Counted from the first letter of the stretch, positions 8,488 through 19,238 are shown. The stretch: 64,000 nucleotides of DNA from Terrilactibacillus tamarindi (GCF_009718825.1 NZ_WNHB01000003.1:62001-126000); one strand, 5' to 3'. Made by a program: numbers and translations. The notes: generated from the sequence alone by a model not told the origin.

Positions 8488-9519
8488 TTGAAAGTTGTCA
8501 TAATGGCAGGTGGTATGGGTACGAGATTTTGGCCCTGGAGTGTCAAAGATAGACCAAAACAATTCTTGCCGCTCATATCCGAAGAGACCATGTTACAACA
8601 AACCTATCAACGTTTTCAAAACTGGTTACCCCTAGACAAAATTTATATCGTTACTTCAAAGGAATATGTTCCTCTAGTTGAAGACCAGCTTCCTAATTTA
8701 TATAAAAGCCAAATGATCGTTGAACCCCTCTCTCGGGATACGGGGCCTTGTTTGGCATTAACGGCCTTACGTCTCTTAGAAGAAAATGATGAACCATTTG
8801 CTGCAGTCCCTGCAGATCACTATATACCCGAAGAGTCCAGCTTACCAAAATTATTTCAATTAGCAGAGGAAGTAGCCGAAAAAGGACGGTCTATCGTCAC
8901 TCTTGGAATCGAACCAACACGACCAGAGCCTGGTTACGGTTACCTACAAGTTGAGGAAGGAGACTACCAAAGCAAAGTACTACCCGTCAAAAAGTTTATA
9001 GAAAAACCAAATAAAAAGAAGGCAAGAGAATTATTAAAGTCAAATCGTGTCTATTGGAATAGCGGGATTTTTATCTGGAAGCCCTCAACCATTATCTATT
9101 ATATGAAAAAATTCCAACCCAAAATGTGGCAAATATTATCACATCATATGGATGACTTGGAACAGGCTTATTCAAAAATAAGAAAAACGTCGATTGACTA
9201 TGCCATATTAGAAAAGGCAGCGAGTGTCTATACCATTCCATCGCATTTTAAATGGGATGATGTTGGTAATTGGAGTGCATGGGAGCGACATCATCAAAAG
9301 TCTGAGCTAGGTAATGTGGTATCAGGTGATGTTTATTTACAATCGACGAAGAATTGCAGTATTAAATCAGAAAAGCAGAAAACAATCGTTATTGGCGTGG
9401 AAGATTTGATTATCGCTTCGACGGATGAAGGGTTGCTTATCTGCCATAAATCACAAGAACAGAAAATAAAAGAAATAATAAAAGAAATGTCTAAAGGAAA
9501 AGAAGATCAAAGTGAATAG
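8488..9519 (+). CDS. manC: mannose-1-phosphate guanylyltransferase
   Basis: A 343-residue nucleotidyltransferase with the GGMGTRFWP pyrophosphorylase signature at residues 8-16, the FIEKP motif near 170 and YWNSGIFIWK near 190. It forms GDP-mannose from mannose-1-phosphate and GTP. It lacks the C-terminal isomerase (cupin) domain of bifunctional AlgA-type enzymes, so phosphomannose isomerase must be supplied elsewhere. The start is TTG at 8488 with GAGGTG seven bases upstream; no upstream ATG fits. It heads the plus-strand set manC, DUF1796, gmd, fcl and a glycosyltransferase, which supports a GDP-mannose-derived sugar in the glycan. Confidence 0.92.
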   Translation: MKVVIMAGGMGTRFWPWSVKDRPKQFLPLISEETMLQQTYQRFQNWLPLDKIYIVTSKEYVPLVEDQLPNLYKSQMIVEPLSRDTGPCLALTALRLLEENDEPFAAVPADHYIPEESSLPKLFQLAEEVAEKGRSIVTLGIEPTRPEPGYGYLQVEEGDYQSKVLPVKKFIEKPNKKKARELLKSNRVYWNSGIFIWKPSTIIYYMKKFQPKMWQILSHHMDDLEQAYSKIRKTSIDYAILEKAASVYTIPSHFKWDDVGNWSAWERHHQKSELGNVVSGDVYLQSTKNCSIKSEKQKTIVIGVEDLIIASTDEGLLICHKSQEQKIKEIIKEMSKGKEDQSE

Positions 9520-9687
9520 GTGTTACTTGCGTGAAACTTTCATCAGTGAAGGCGGTCATTCCGTATGGGTCCGACCTATCCATTTTTACGGGTCATGACG
9601 TTTTCAAAGAGATAGTGTTTTATCGGTTCAATCAGTAGAGTCTTTACTAGCTATAATGCGGGATAACTAAAAAAGGTGGAATGGTCA

Positions 9688-10333
9688 TTGAAATTAAATG
9701 ATATTAAAGGATCTTATGATGTCATTGTAAGTTTAGGATTTGCTTGTAACCCTGCTATGAAATTAAGAGAACACAACTTGCGAACCTTTTCCAGCCCGTT
9801 GGATTGGTGTGTGTCACATGACTTACATGATGTTAGCAGGTTATTTAAAAGTAGATTTAAAGATTATATGAAACTTGAAAACATGCGTTTAATGGAGGGG
9901 TCTAATCATATTTTATTAGATGAAGGGACGTTCAAACCTATTAAAACGTATTACGTAGAAGATACCTATTATCACGTTATTTCTGTACACGATTTTCCGA
10001 TCCTTCCAAATCAAGAGTGGTATGCCACCTATCCTGCTTTTAAAGAAAAATTGGATAGGCGAATAAATCGGTTATTTAATAAGCTTGAGAGAAGCGAAAA
10101 GGTCTTGTTTATCCGGTGGAAAGGAAGTTATGAGAATAGCCTTGAATTACAATCTGTTCTCTCTGAAATTGTAAAGGGACAGTTCACTATTCTTATTCTT
10201 AATCCGGTTGATGGCTTACAAGGAATTGAAGAGGTAGATTGGGGATTAAACGGTATTTGTGCTGTTAATGTTCCTGATATCCCATTTGACGATACGACAT
10301 GGAATGCGATCCTAAATGGAGTATCCTTAACTA

Positions 10334-10341
<8 letters not shown>
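9688..10341 (+). CDS. DUF1796-family putative papain-like cysteine peptidase
   Basis: A 217-residue protein with the N-terminal motif SLGFACNPAMKLR followed by FSSPLDWCVS, the hallmark of DUF1796, a family proposed to have a papain-like fold. A VHDFP motif near residue 98 could supply the histidine. Such proteins are often found in cell-surface polysaccharide loci, and the actual reaction is unknown. The start is taken as TTG at 9688, seven bases after AGGTGGA; GTG at 9676 is in frame but overlaps that ribosome binding site. It overlaps the small frame at 10334. Confidence 0.75.
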
Positions 10342-11441
<1,100 letters not shown>

Positions 11442-11484
11442 TATCTCATATGAGATCGATGATAAAAAGAAGGGTGCCACAGAT

Positions 11485-12435
11485 ATGGATATAAAAAGTA
11501 AAAGAATCGTGGTCACAGGTGGAGCAGGCTTTTTAGGGAAACATGTCGTTAAACGTTTAAAAGATGAAGGGTGCAAGTTTATTTTTGTGCCAAGAAGCAA
11601 AGATTTTAATCTAACGAAAGAGGCAGAAATTATCCGGATGCTCCATACCTTTGATCCTGATATTGTTATTCATCTTGCAGCTGTCGTTGGAGGCATTGGT
11701 GCAAATCAAAAAAATCCCGGTAAATTTTTCTACGAGAATTTAATCATGGGAGCACAATTAATGGAATTATCACGAGTCTATGGGGTAGAAAAGTTTGTGG
11801 CTATTGGTACCATTTGCTCCTATCCAAAATTCACCCCTGTGCCATTTTTAGAAGAAAATTTGTGGGAAGGATATCCCGAAGAAACCAATGCCCCCTATGG
11901 ATTAGCTAAAAAAATGATGCTTGTTCAATCTCAAGCCTACCGTGATCAATATGGATTCAATTCTATTTTTCTTCTACCTGTGAACTTATACGGACCAGGT
12001 GATAATTTTGATTTAGAGACGTCTCACGTTATTCCGGCCATGATTCGAAAGTTTGTTGAAGCAAAACAAAATGGAGAGTCAAAAGTTACCTTATGGGGAA
12101 GCGGCCAGGCAACCCGTGAATTTCTCTATGTAGAAGATGCAGCAGACAGTATCGTACTAGCTACGAAATATTACAATCAGTCTGACCCAATCAATATTGG
12201 TTCAGGACACGATACATCGATTAAAAAATTGGCAGAGACCATTCAGGTTTTAACCGGTTTTGAAGGTGATGTGGTTTGGGATACGAGTAAACCAGATGGA
12301 CAGCCCAAACGTCGATTAGATGTTCAGAAAGCAAAAGAGGCCTTTGGATTTACGGCCAAAACAAATTTATTAGTCGGCTTACAAAAAACGTTGAAATGGT
12401 ACTTAGATGAAACGAAGATTGACTTAAATAAATGA
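11485..12435 (+). CDS. fcl: GDP-L-fucose synthase (4-keto-6-deoxymannose epimerase-reductase)
   Basis: A 316-residue protein with [12 protein letters not shown] at the nucleotide-binding N-terminus, then the Fcl-type [17 protein letters not shown], a [13 protein letters not shown] segment and YGLAKKMML with the catalytic Tyr-Lys pair near residue 137. It performs the epimerisation and NADPH reduction that turn the GMD product into GDP-L-fucose. The usual CIYP is CSYP here, so a related 6-deoxyhexose product cannot be excluded. AGAAGGGTG precedes the ATG. Placed 43 bp after gmd, clearly the same pathway. Confidence 0.88.
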   Translation: MDIKSKRIVVTGGAGFLGKHVVKRLKDEGCKFIFVPRSKDFNLTKEAEIIRMLHTFDPDIVIHLAAVVGGIGANQKNPGKFFYENLIMGAQLMELSRVYGVEKFVAIGTICSYPKFTPVPFLEENLWEGYPEETNAPYGLAKKMMLVQSQAYRDQYGFNSIFLLPVNLYGPGDNFDLETSHVIPAMIRKFVEAKQNGESKVTLWGSGQATREFLYVEDAADSIVLATKYYNQSDPINIGSGHDTSIKKLAETIQVLTGFEGDVVWDTSKPDGQPKRRLDVQKAKEAFGFTAKTNLLVGLQKTLKWYLDETKIDLNK

Positions 12436-12492
12436 ACATGGATGTATAAGGTTAGTCATGCATCGAATTCAATTTTGTGGGGAGGGAACACA

Positions 12493-13740
12493 ATGGTTGA
12501 TGACAAGAATCCATTAGTCAGCATAATTACCCCGTCATATAATCAAGGTTCATTTATTGAAGAAACGATAAAAAGTGTTATTGAGCAAGATTACCCAAAT
12601 ATTGAATATATCGTTGTCGATGGTGGATCGACGGACAATACCATAGAAATATTGAAGAAATACGAAGCAAGTGAGCCACGGTTCAGATTTATTTCCGAGC
12701 CTGACCGAGGCCAGGGAAATGCGCTAAATAAAGGGATGAGTATGGTTAAGGGGAAAATTATTGGCTGGCTAAATTCAGATGATACCTACTTACCAGGAGC
12801 GATTCAACGAGTTGTGAGTGAGTTTCTGAAGGATCCCCATGTTGGGGTGGTTTATGGTAAAGCTCATCACATTGATGAAAATAACAAGATCATCAATCGT
12901 TATCCAGTCAAAAAATTTCGCAAACTAGAAGACTTTTTTGATTTTAATATTATTTGTCAACCTGCAGCCTTTTTTCGAAAAAAGGCTTTTCAGGATGTAT
13001 CAGGAATAGATGAAGACCTTTACTTTACACTGGACTATGACTTATGGATAAGAATAGCTCAAAAATATCCAATGACATATATTAATTACGATTTGGCCAA
13101 CTCTAGATTACATCCGGAAGCAAAAACGATCGCTGATTCTCTAGATAAAGGATTACCTGAAATCCTTCGTGTGAGCCAAAAACATTTTGGAACAGTCTCA
13201 AACAATTGGTTATACCATTATCTGACGCATCATCGTGATGTCGGAGTGAACTGGTATTTAAAACTATTTAAGCAATATGATCTTTTGGGAGAAAGCCCAA
13301 AAAATATAACAGCGAGTGACATATTCAAAGATCGTTGGACAGGCCCCGAGCTTCAATTAACAACGACACACACGGATAAAGCTAATCTATTAAAGTATAT
13401 TTCTATTGACGGAGAAAATATCATTTTTAATGAGCTAGATTTTACCGTTTATATCAATAAGAAATTAACAGGGAAATTTAAAATGAAAAATAAAGCGTTT
13501 CATCTACTATTTCCGATTGAAACGGATCAACCCGCTGTCATTGATATAAAATGCAGGCAACGAACTATACCAGCCAAAACGGGTCTTAATTCAGATACTC
13601 GAACACTAAGTTATAGAGCGTTGAATGTGGTGCCCATGTCTCAATTTGAATATGAATTTTATAAAGCCTTTCATAGAGGACCCAAGCAGGTTTGTCAATG
13701 GCTATATCTTAACAGAAACGTCTCGCCAAAGGTTATCTAG
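12493..13740 (+). CDS. family 2 glycosyltransferase with C-terminal accessory domain
   Basis: A 415-residue paralogue of the proteins at 7040 and 14640. The GT-A domain runs to about residue 230, with IITPSYNQGSFIEETIKS, VDGGSTDNT, GWLNSDDTYLPG and LDYDLWIRIAQKYP. The C-terminal domain (about 265-410) has RWTGPELQLTT, a conserved NSDTRTLSY segment and an aromatic FEYEFYKAFHRGPKQ tail that matches FQFYKAFNKGSKH in the protein at 14640. It last-adds or extends a sugar on the locus glycan (inference). The ATG at 12493 follows GGGGAGGG by six bases; the longer frame from 12442 lacks a ribosome binding site. It ends the plus-strand operon before a strong terminator. Confidence 0.9.
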   Translation: MVDDKNPLVSIITPSYNQGSFIEETIKSVIEQDYPNIEYIVVDGGSTDNTIEILKKYEASEPRFRFISEPDRGQGNALNKGMSMVKGKIIGWLNSDDTYLPGAIQRVVSEFLKDPHVGVVYGKAHHIDENNKIINRYPVKKFRKLEDFFDFNIICQPAAFFRKKAFQDVSGIDEDLYFTLDYDLWIRIAQKYPMTYINYDLANSRLHPEAKTIADSLDKGLPEILRVSQKHFGTVSNNWLYHYLTHHRDVGVNWYLKLFKQYDLLGESPKNITASDIFKDRWTGPELQLTTTHTDKANLLKYISIDGENIIFNELDFTVYINKKLTGKFKMKNKAFHLLFPIETDQPAVIDIKCRQRTIPAKTGLNSDTRTLSYRALNVVPMSQFEYEFYKAFHRGPKQVCQWLYLNRNVSPKVI

Positions 13741-13815
13741 TCGTTTGAAGATAAGGTGGGAAGTCGGCCATTGCCTATTATAAACAGATTTATTTAACTA
13801 ACAAAAAAATAAGAG

Positions 13816-13861
13816 GGGCTATCCAAAAAATCCGTTACCTGACTTTTTGGATAGCCCTTTT
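13816..13861 (+). terminator. terminator of the manC-gmd-fcl operon
   Basis: GGGCTATCCAAAAA pairs with TTTTTGGATAGCCC and is followed by TTTTC: a 14-bp perfect stem about 75 bp after the last gene. Confidence 0.92.
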
Positions 13862-13907
13862 CTACATCATCTGTTTCTTTATTCAGCAGTATACGTCATT
13901 TAGTGTA

Positions 13908-13952
13908 AAAATCAATCAGAGGGAGATACAACAGCCCTTCTGATTGATTTTG
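13908..13952 (-). terminator. terminator of the minus-strand glycan operon
   Basis: AATCAATCAGA and TCTGATTGATT form an 11-bp stem, with GGG/CCC extending it; on the minus strand the hairpin is followed by TTTTTACAC. It lies just past the stop of the sulfotransferase-like gene. Confidence 0.85.
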
Positions 13953-13960
13953 CTTTTTCC

Positions 13961-14575
13961 TCAACTAGTGATGATCTCTTCATAGAGTTGATTGGCTAAT
14001 TTCATTTTTTCCTCTAGTTGGGGAGTATGGAGTTCAGAGCTTAATGACTCTTTTAATTTACTTCTGGATTGGGTTGGCATGGGGCGTTTCTGTTCGATTA
14101 ATTGATGGTCAGTTTCAAGAATTTCCATTTGTTGATCCATGATATGAAAAATTCGATCTGTATTCTCTTTCGTATGGTTAAATGTCATAAAACCGGTGTT
14201 GAATTTTTTATTTACAAGATCGATGCATTCACCAAAATCAGTTGTTACTGTTTCAAAAGGCGCAACCACGCAACCAGATAAATGAGGTTTGACCGTTGAA
14301 TAAAAATCAATATACATATCTAAAGCTCTCTCAACGGGGATATTAGCATAAATAGCGAATGATAGGATAGCATCCTCTGGCCTTCGAATGAGTAACATGA
14401 CAGGCATATGGTTTTGAACACCAAAAATAATGAAATTTGGATCATGACTGTGGTGTCCAACGTCCACCTGTTTAATTTGAGCTTCTTCAAATGCACAAAC
14501 AGAAAAGGTATTAGCGGATCTTGGAAAACCGTCAATAATAATGTCATAATCCTTTGAAAATGAAAAATTGATCAT
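13961..14575 (-). CDS. sulfotransferase-like P-loop protein
   Basis: A 204-residue protein. GFPRSANTF at residues 16-24 matches the PAPS 5'-phosphosulfate-binding loop of sulfotransferases, and LIRRPEDAILSFAIY near 82 matches the 3'-phosphate-binding region. Sulfotransferases move sulfate from PAPS to sugars or other acceptors. It is short for a full sulfotransferase (usually 250 or more residues). Last gene of the minus-strand glycan operon, it could sulfate the glycan or have been recruited for another transfer. AGAGAGGAACG precedes the ATG. Confidence 0.7.
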   Translation of the reverse strand: MINFSFSKDYDIIIDGFPRSANTFSVCAFEEAQIKQVDVGHHSHDPNFIIFGVQNHMPVMLLIRRPEDAILSFAIYANIPVERALDMYIDFYSTVKPHLSGCVVAPFETVTTDFGECIDLVNKKFNTGFMTFNHTKENTDRIFHIMDQQMEILETDHQLIEQKRPMPTQSRSKLKESLSSELHTPQLEEKMKLANQLYEEIITS

Positions 14576-14639
14576 AATTTCGTTCCTCTCTCGATTGTTT
14601 AAATCATGGGGCCTTTCCTACCCGTTAATACGTATAAAT

Positions 14640-17015
14640 TTAGAAATGATCATTGATCCATTTTATAGCATGCTTTGAACCTTTATTAAACGCCTTATAA
14701 AATTGAAATTCCGGGTAGGATAAAGCTAAGCACTCATCAGCGATGAAACTTAATTCTCGTGTATCGGAGCTATTTCGCCTATGAGCAGGCACCATCCTTT
14801 CTTTGGTAACAATGTCAACAGAAAATGAAGAATGATCCGAGTTAATAGGAATTTCCATAACTAAATCTCCATGTGAATGAGTGAATGTTTTGATGAGTTG
14901 ACCACTACTATAGACATTTATGTTTAATTGATCGAATGATAGATTCTTCCCTTTTAGGATCAAGGCATGTAATGGATTTTGTGGGTGTATGGTTAGATTG
15001 ATGTGGAAGTTAGGCGGAGCCCAATGATCTGAATAACGATTGTCATCCTGAATAGTGGGTGTATTATCAAATAAGGCATAATCCTTGAACAGTTTTAAAA
15101 ACCAAAAAACACCAGGATCTCTATAATGTTCTATAAAATGATTAAGCCATATCTTTGAGACTTTTCCATAATGTTTCAAGCTTGTTTTTATGATCTCAGG
15201 GAATCCAACGTGAACGAACTGGCTTCCTGTTTTACTAGCGCTATACCATCTGGAATTTGCGATAAAGGAATCGATTGAGCCGATTTGATAGCCGTTTTTT
15301 GCAAGCCTGATCCATAAGTCGTAATCCATACAAAATTGCAGACTTTCATCCACGCCGTTAACCGCATCAAAAACCGATTTTTTAATAAAGGCGGAAGGCT
15401 GAGAGATCGGACAGGTATCAAACAATGTAGTTAGATCCATCTTTTTTGTCGGATAAGGGCGGATAATGGTATTTTTTTCGTTTGTAATATAGGCGTTCCC
15501 GTAGATCATATCAAGTTCCCTATGTTGGTTAAAAGCTTTAACCATGCGATCAATCGCTTTTGGTAAATAAGTATCATCAGAATTCAACCATCCAATGATT
15601 TCACCTCTCGCCATCTTGAGACCTTTATTAATTGCTTCTGACTGACCTCGGTCGGGCTCAGAGATAAAACGAAATCGTGTATCTTTTTCGCTCCACTCTT
15701 TTAAAACGTCTAAAGTTCCATCAGTTGAACCACCGTCCACCACAATATGTTCGATATTCGTATAGTTTTGGCTGAGGACACTTTGTATGGTTTCTTGAAT
15801 AAATCGATTCTGATTAAAGGAAGGTGTAATAATACTAACTAGCGGAGCAGTGTTGTGATGTTTATATCGTTGTATTGAATCAGTTGCAATGTCTAGAAAG
15901 GTATGGGCATATTGTTCGATGAGTGCGCGCGATTCCTGTTTGGCTCGTTCTTCTTTTGGTTTATCTGGTCCTGGACTCGTACTTAGGGAAAGATGGCTTA
16001 TTTTTTCGACTAGATCTTGGAGATGATGTCTTTTAAAAAAAACACTATGTTTTGGATGTTGTTCCTTATTAACATCTAAATCGGAGAGAAGCAGGGGTTT
16101 ACCTAAAGCACGGGCATCTTCCACAACAGTGCTCCACCCTTCAAATAGAGAAGGTTGAACGACAAATTGACTTCTTCGAATGAGCTGGATTTGGTCATCT
16201 CTTGGAATACGTCCTAGTATAAAAACCTGATCTTCAATTTGATTATCTTTTATTAATGTTTGAAGGGTTGAAAAATAGTCTTTAAACCGATAATCTGACG
16301 TCGCTCCTGTACAGACAAGGTTAATGGGCTTTCCAGATGCTTTTAAGCTTCCGATAGCCTTAAATAACAGCTCATGATTTTTATGTTTCCAAAATTGATT
16401 GCAACAAATGATATAGTGATCTGGCAAATTGTATTGCTTTTGAATATCAATCGGGTTTGTTTTATACCATGCATCATTCGGTAGTGTGTGAAAATGCAAG
16501 ACCTTCGTCTCTGCATTACTGTCGGGATAAAAGGTTTTGAAATCCTTCAAAGCGTCGTGACTGCTTAGTACAACCACCTTTGATTTATAGGCCAGATCAG
16601 AATACATTTGATCTCTTGCTAGGTACATTTCTTTAGAAAAAAGGTCCGGTAAATGGCGATGCTGAAAATCAGGAATCCATGCAGCGTGACAATCAGACAT
16701 TGGGATAAAGGCAGGAAAGTAAAAATCGATAATATGAAACAAGTCATTCGTCGTTTGACAAGAAATAAAGTGATCAAGAGTTTGACGAACGTTTGGCGTT
16801 TCTTGACCGAGAAAGATCACATCATGAAATAAAGATATAAAAGGTTTGTGAAAATGATAGGAAGTTAGCGAATTAGGCGTGACGATAAGATACAATTTAA
16901 TAGATTCTTTATTTGGTAGAGTAGAGATGGCACGGGTAAGTAATTCAATATAAGAAACACCACCCATCCAATCCTCTCCCCCAATGATTGGAAGACCAAT
17001 TTTTACCTCGTTCAA
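14640..17015 (-). CDS. bifunctional GT4-GT2 glycosyltransferase
   Basis: A 791-residue fusion. Residues about 5-365 form a GT-B (family 4-like) enzyme with GGEDWMGGVSYIELL near the start, ILGRIPRDDQIQLIRRSQF and the donor-binding PSLFEGWSTVVEDARALGKP. Residues about 390-610 form a GT2 domain with SIITPSFNQNRFIQ, VDGGSTDGT, GWLNSDDTYLP and CMDYDLWIRLAKNG. The rest is the same C-terminal domain as in the proteins at 7040 and 12493. It should add two sugars in sequence. The start is taken as TTG at 17015: AGGAGGG lies nine bases upstream and the TTG overlaps the TGA of the upstream epimerase (TTGA), a coupling arrangement. An ATG at 17039 lies upstream of that ribosome binding site. Confidence 0.9.
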   Translation of the reverse strand: MNEVKIGLPIIGGEDWMGGVSYIELLTRAISTLPNKESIKLYLIVTPNSLTSYHFHKPFISLFHDVIFLGQETPNVRQTLDHFISCQTTNDLFHIIDFYFPAFIPMSDCHAAWIPDFQHRHLPDLFSKEMYLARDQMYSDLAYKSKVVVLSSHDALKDFKTFYPDSNAETKVLHFHTLPNDAWYKTNPIDIQKQYNLPDHYIICCNQFWKHKNHELLFKAIGSLKASGKPINLVCTGATSDYRFKDYFSTLQTLIKDNQIEDQVFILGRIPRDDQIQLIRRSQFVVQPSLFEGWSTVVEDARALGKPLLLSDLDVNKEQHPKHSVFFKRHHLQDLVEKISHLSLSTSPGPDKPKEERAKQESRALIEQYAHTFLDIATDSIQRYKHHNTAPLVSIITPSFNQNRFIQETIQSVLSQNYTNIEHIVVDGGSTDGTLDVLKEWSEKDTRFRFISEPDRGQSEAINKGLKMARGEIIGWLNSDDTYLPKAIDRMVKAFNQHRELDMIYGNAYITNEKNTIIRPYPTKKMDLTTLFDTCPISQPSAFIKKSVFDAVNGVDESLQFCMDYDLWIRLAKNGYQIGSIDSFIANSRWYSASKTGSQFVHVGFPEIIKTSLKHYGKVSKIWLNHFIEHYRDPGVFWFLKLFKDYALFDNTPTIQDDNRYSDHWAPPNFHINLTIHPQNPLHALILKGKNLSFDQLNINVYSSGQLIKTFTHSHGDLVMEIPINSDHSSFSVDIVTKERMVPAHRRNSSDTRELSFIADECLALSYPEFQFYKAFNKGSKHAIKWINDHF

Positions 17016-17920
17016 ATGTGAGTCCCTCCTAAATACCATTTACAATACTTCTTCAAGCCTTGTTCGAGTGTCATTCGAGGTTTAAATCCATAGTCCTTTA
17101 GTTTGGTTGTATCTGCTTTCCACTGACTTGGATCTCCTTTTCTCGTTTTACCGATATATTGAATATCGGCAGAACTTCGAAGATACGTTTTTAACAGAGT
17201 CACTAAAGTCGAAATAGACACTTCTTCGCTAGTAGCTAAATTAAATGTTCCTGTGATCTCTTTTTTTATGACAAGTTCGATCGCACGGCAAATATCAGAA
17301 ACATGAATGAAATCACGACTTTCAGATCCATTTCCATATACTTCGATAACTTTATCTTGACTGGTTAACTTTTGACACAAATCATAAACGACTTGTTTTT
17401 TTAGCCCTTCCCCGTAAGCAGAAAAAATTCTAAATATCGTTGATTGGAGGTTATAGATCTCCTGATACTCTTTGATCAGCATTTCACACATCAATTTATG
17501 ATAGCCATAAGGTGAAATGGGCTGACAACGATCGCTTTCTTTTATGGGAATAGATGCTGGATTTCCATAGACTGCCGCACTTGATAGATAGATAAATTGG
17601 CAAGACCTTGAGTATTTTCTGATAGACTCTAGAATAAATCCGCAGACATCCACATTTTTTTGAAAATCATAATAGGGTTCGATGATAGAGTCAGGTACAG
17701 ACGAACTGCCGGCACAATGGATGACGACATCGGGTTGAGCTATTTTTAAAATGTCAACGAGTTTCTGGTCTGGTAAAGATACATTGTATACTTCATTGAT
17801 TGTTCGCATCTTTATTCGTCCAACACCAATGACGTTATAACCTAGATTATCTAAATAGTTTGCTAGATGATAGCCTAGGAACCCCCCAACACCTGTAATG
17901 ATAACTGTTTGTCGGTTCAT
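17012..17920 (-). CDS. NAD-dependent nucleotide-sugar epimerase/dehydratase
   Basis: A 302-residue extended short-chain dehydrogenase. It has TGVGGFLGYHLANYLD at the NAD site, a LSSAAVYG serine motif near residue 112 and YGYHKLMCE with the catalytic Tyr-Lys near 142. The C-terminal half (SRDFIHVSDICRA, FNLATSEEVSIS) is typical of nucleotide-sugar epimerases such as GalE or WbpP-like enzymes. It provides a sugar donor for the glycosyltransferase encoded immediately downstream, whose start codon overlaps this stop. GAAGGGAG precedes the ATG. The exact sugar cannot be predicted. Confidence 0.85.
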   Translation of the reverse strand: MNRQTVIITGVGGFLGYHLANYLDNLGYNVIGVGRIKMRTINEVYNVSLPDQKLVDILKIAQPDVVIHCAGSSSVPDSIIEPYYDFQKNVDVCGFILESIRKYSRSCQFIYLSSAAVYGNPASIPIKESDRCQPISPYGYHKLMCEMLIKEYQEIYNLQSTIFRIFSAYGEGLKKQVVYDLCQKLTSQDKVIEVYGNGSESRDFIHVSDICRAIELVIKKEITGTFNLATSEEVSISTLVTLLKTYLRSSADIQYIGKTRKGDPSQWKADTTKLKDYGFKPRMTLEQGLKKYCKWYLGGTHI

Positions 17921-18052
17921 CTTGATACTCCCTTCTTATCATCATATTTTCTTATCTCTTTATTTGTGAGGAACAATGAGGAAAACGGGTTTTTGCAATC
18001 AGAAAACAAAAAGAATCCCACAGGAGTGGAATTAAAGGAATCGCATCTTTAG

Positions 18053-18904
18053 TTAGACTGAGAGCCATTTACAAGTTTCATAATTAAAATAGTAAGGCCC
18101 CATGAGTTGATTCGATAAAAGACTTGAGAAATAAGGGATATACTTTTTGGAGTCTCCTTGGAATTGAAGTGTATTACATCTAAAGAATGTGTTTGTTTCC
18201 TCTTGTTTACAATATAGTTGGTGGTTTAAACAATAAACCTTTTTGAATTGTTGATGCATTTCAAAGCCTTGAGATCCCTTTATATTGGCACAAAAAAAGG
18301 ACCCATGATCTGGCACACCAATATTTCGATAACTCGATAAATTTTGCATGATAAAAAGACTAAGAAGATCCATATCACTAATTCCTGCTCGGTTTTGCTG
18401 TAATAGTTCAGTATTTTTTATCTGTATTTTTTTAAACAAATCAGCATCCACGTAACAATTTTTCAAAAATAGACAAAGCTTTTTTAGAATGTCGTAACGA
18501 TTAATAAAAAAGTCACAACCCGTTCCTAGGAAGGAGGCAAATTGAACATCGGCATAGTTTTTAAGAGCGAAATCACCAACATTAAGATATAACATATTGT
18601 CTGAATCTTGATAGAAACATTGCTTTATAGCCTTTTTCCTCATAAAACTTTCAAGTATAAACCATCGTTCAATGCAAAATAATTCATACTTAGCGTCTCT
18701 TTTACTCAAATGTTGATAAACTTTCCTGAATTCGAGTGCCGTATCAGAAAACTCAGAGAGGTTATAGTGCTCAACAAAGGGATACTTATTATTTGTTTCA
18801 TCACCTAGTAATATGACTTTTGGATTGTAAATTTTCGCTTGGTATAAAGTCGACTTTAACCAATCTGGATTGCCATAGTGGATAAAAATGACGGGATATG
18901 TCAT
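18053..18904 (-). CDS. putative glycosyltransferase of the glycan locus, family not recognised
   Basis: A 283-residue protein that begins MTYPVIFIHYGNPDWLKSTL. A FYQDSDNMLYLNV segment near residue 108 has a DSDN acidic cluster of the DXD kind used by GT-A enzymes to bind metal and nucleotide sugar. The rest has no motif I can name. The position at the head of the minus-strand operon with an epimerase, a GT fusion and a sulfotransferase supports a sugar-transfer role. The start at 18904 has AAGGAGAT five bases upstream; the open frame extends further 5' but runs into the interspersed repeat at 18983. Confidence 0.65.
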   Translation of the reverse strand: MTYPVIFIHYGNPDWLKSTLYQAKIYNPKVILLGDETNNKYPFVEHYNLSEFSDTALEFRKVYQHLSKRDAKYELFCIERWFILESFMRKKAIKQCFYQDSDNMLYLNVGDFALKNYADVQFASFLGTGCDFFINRYDILKKLCLFLKNCYVDADLFKKIQIKNTELLQQNRAGISDMDLLSLFIMQNLSSYRNIGVPDHGSFFCANIKGSQGFEMHQQFKKVYCLNHQLYCKQEETNTFFRCNTLQFQGDSKKYIPYFSSLLSNQLMGPYYFNYETCKWLSV

Positions 18905-18937
18905 CCGTGATCTCCTTTCAAAACACTCTTTTATTCT

Positions 18938-18965
18938 ATTTTTATGCTCTGGCAAGAAGTTCAGT
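18938..18965 (-). promoter_or_regulatory. candidate sigma-K promoter of the minus-strand glycan operon
   Basis: On the minus strand: AC, 17 bases, then CATAAAAAT(A), 34 bp upstream of the start at 18904. The pattern AC-N16/17-CATANNNTA is that of late mother-cell sigma-K promoters. The spacing is exact and the -10 is off by one base. Confidence 0.45.
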
Positions 18966-18982
18966 GTTAAAAAGTAGCTATT

Positions 18983-19143
18983 GTTCAAAAAAGGGCTACC
19001 TATCCCGGACGTTGTCCAAGAGGATCTTCAACTAAAATCGCTCACGTCCTTCGGCTGGCGCCTAAAGCCACCACATCCTTTGGAAGGCCGGTCCTCAGGA
19101 ACTGCGTAGCTCTTCTTGCTTCTAATTTGTTACCTTTTTGAAC
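18983..19143 (+). repeat. MITE-like interspersed repeat, 161 bp
   Basis: Begins GTTCAAAAAAGGGC and ends CTTTTTGAAC, so it has about 10-bp terminal inverted repeats. Internal segments AAGAGGATCTTCAACTAAAA, GCTCACGTCCT and CGGTCCTCAGGAACTGCG are shared in the same order with the 205-bp copy at 32270. No coding capacity. It lies in the divergent spacer between the two glycan operons. Confidence 0.85.
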
Positions 19144-19210
19144 ACGCACTAAAGCCATCCACAATCAAACCTTTAAAAAACAATTAAATATCCCAAGACA
19201 TTTATAAGCT

Positions 19211-19238
19211 ACAAATATCTGGTATAGAACATAGAATA
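19211..19238 (+). promoter_or_regulatory. candidate sigma-K promoter upstream of the UDP-sugar dehydratase
   Basis: AC at 19211, 17 bases, CATAGAATA at 19230: an exact match to AC-N17-CATANNNTA, 60 bp before the start at 19299. This places the gene in the late mother-cell programme if it is real. Confidence 0.55.

Noticed and set aside
9530-9667. Similarity of this spacer (GTGAAACTTTCA ... AATGCGGGATAA) to the 115-bp element
   Set aside because: Only the last dozen bases match; the core stem is absent, so it was not counted as a copy.
18905-18988. N-terminal extension of the minus-strand glycosyltransferase
   Set aside because: It runs into the interspersed repeat and over the candidate promoter; AAGGAGAT supports the start at 18904.
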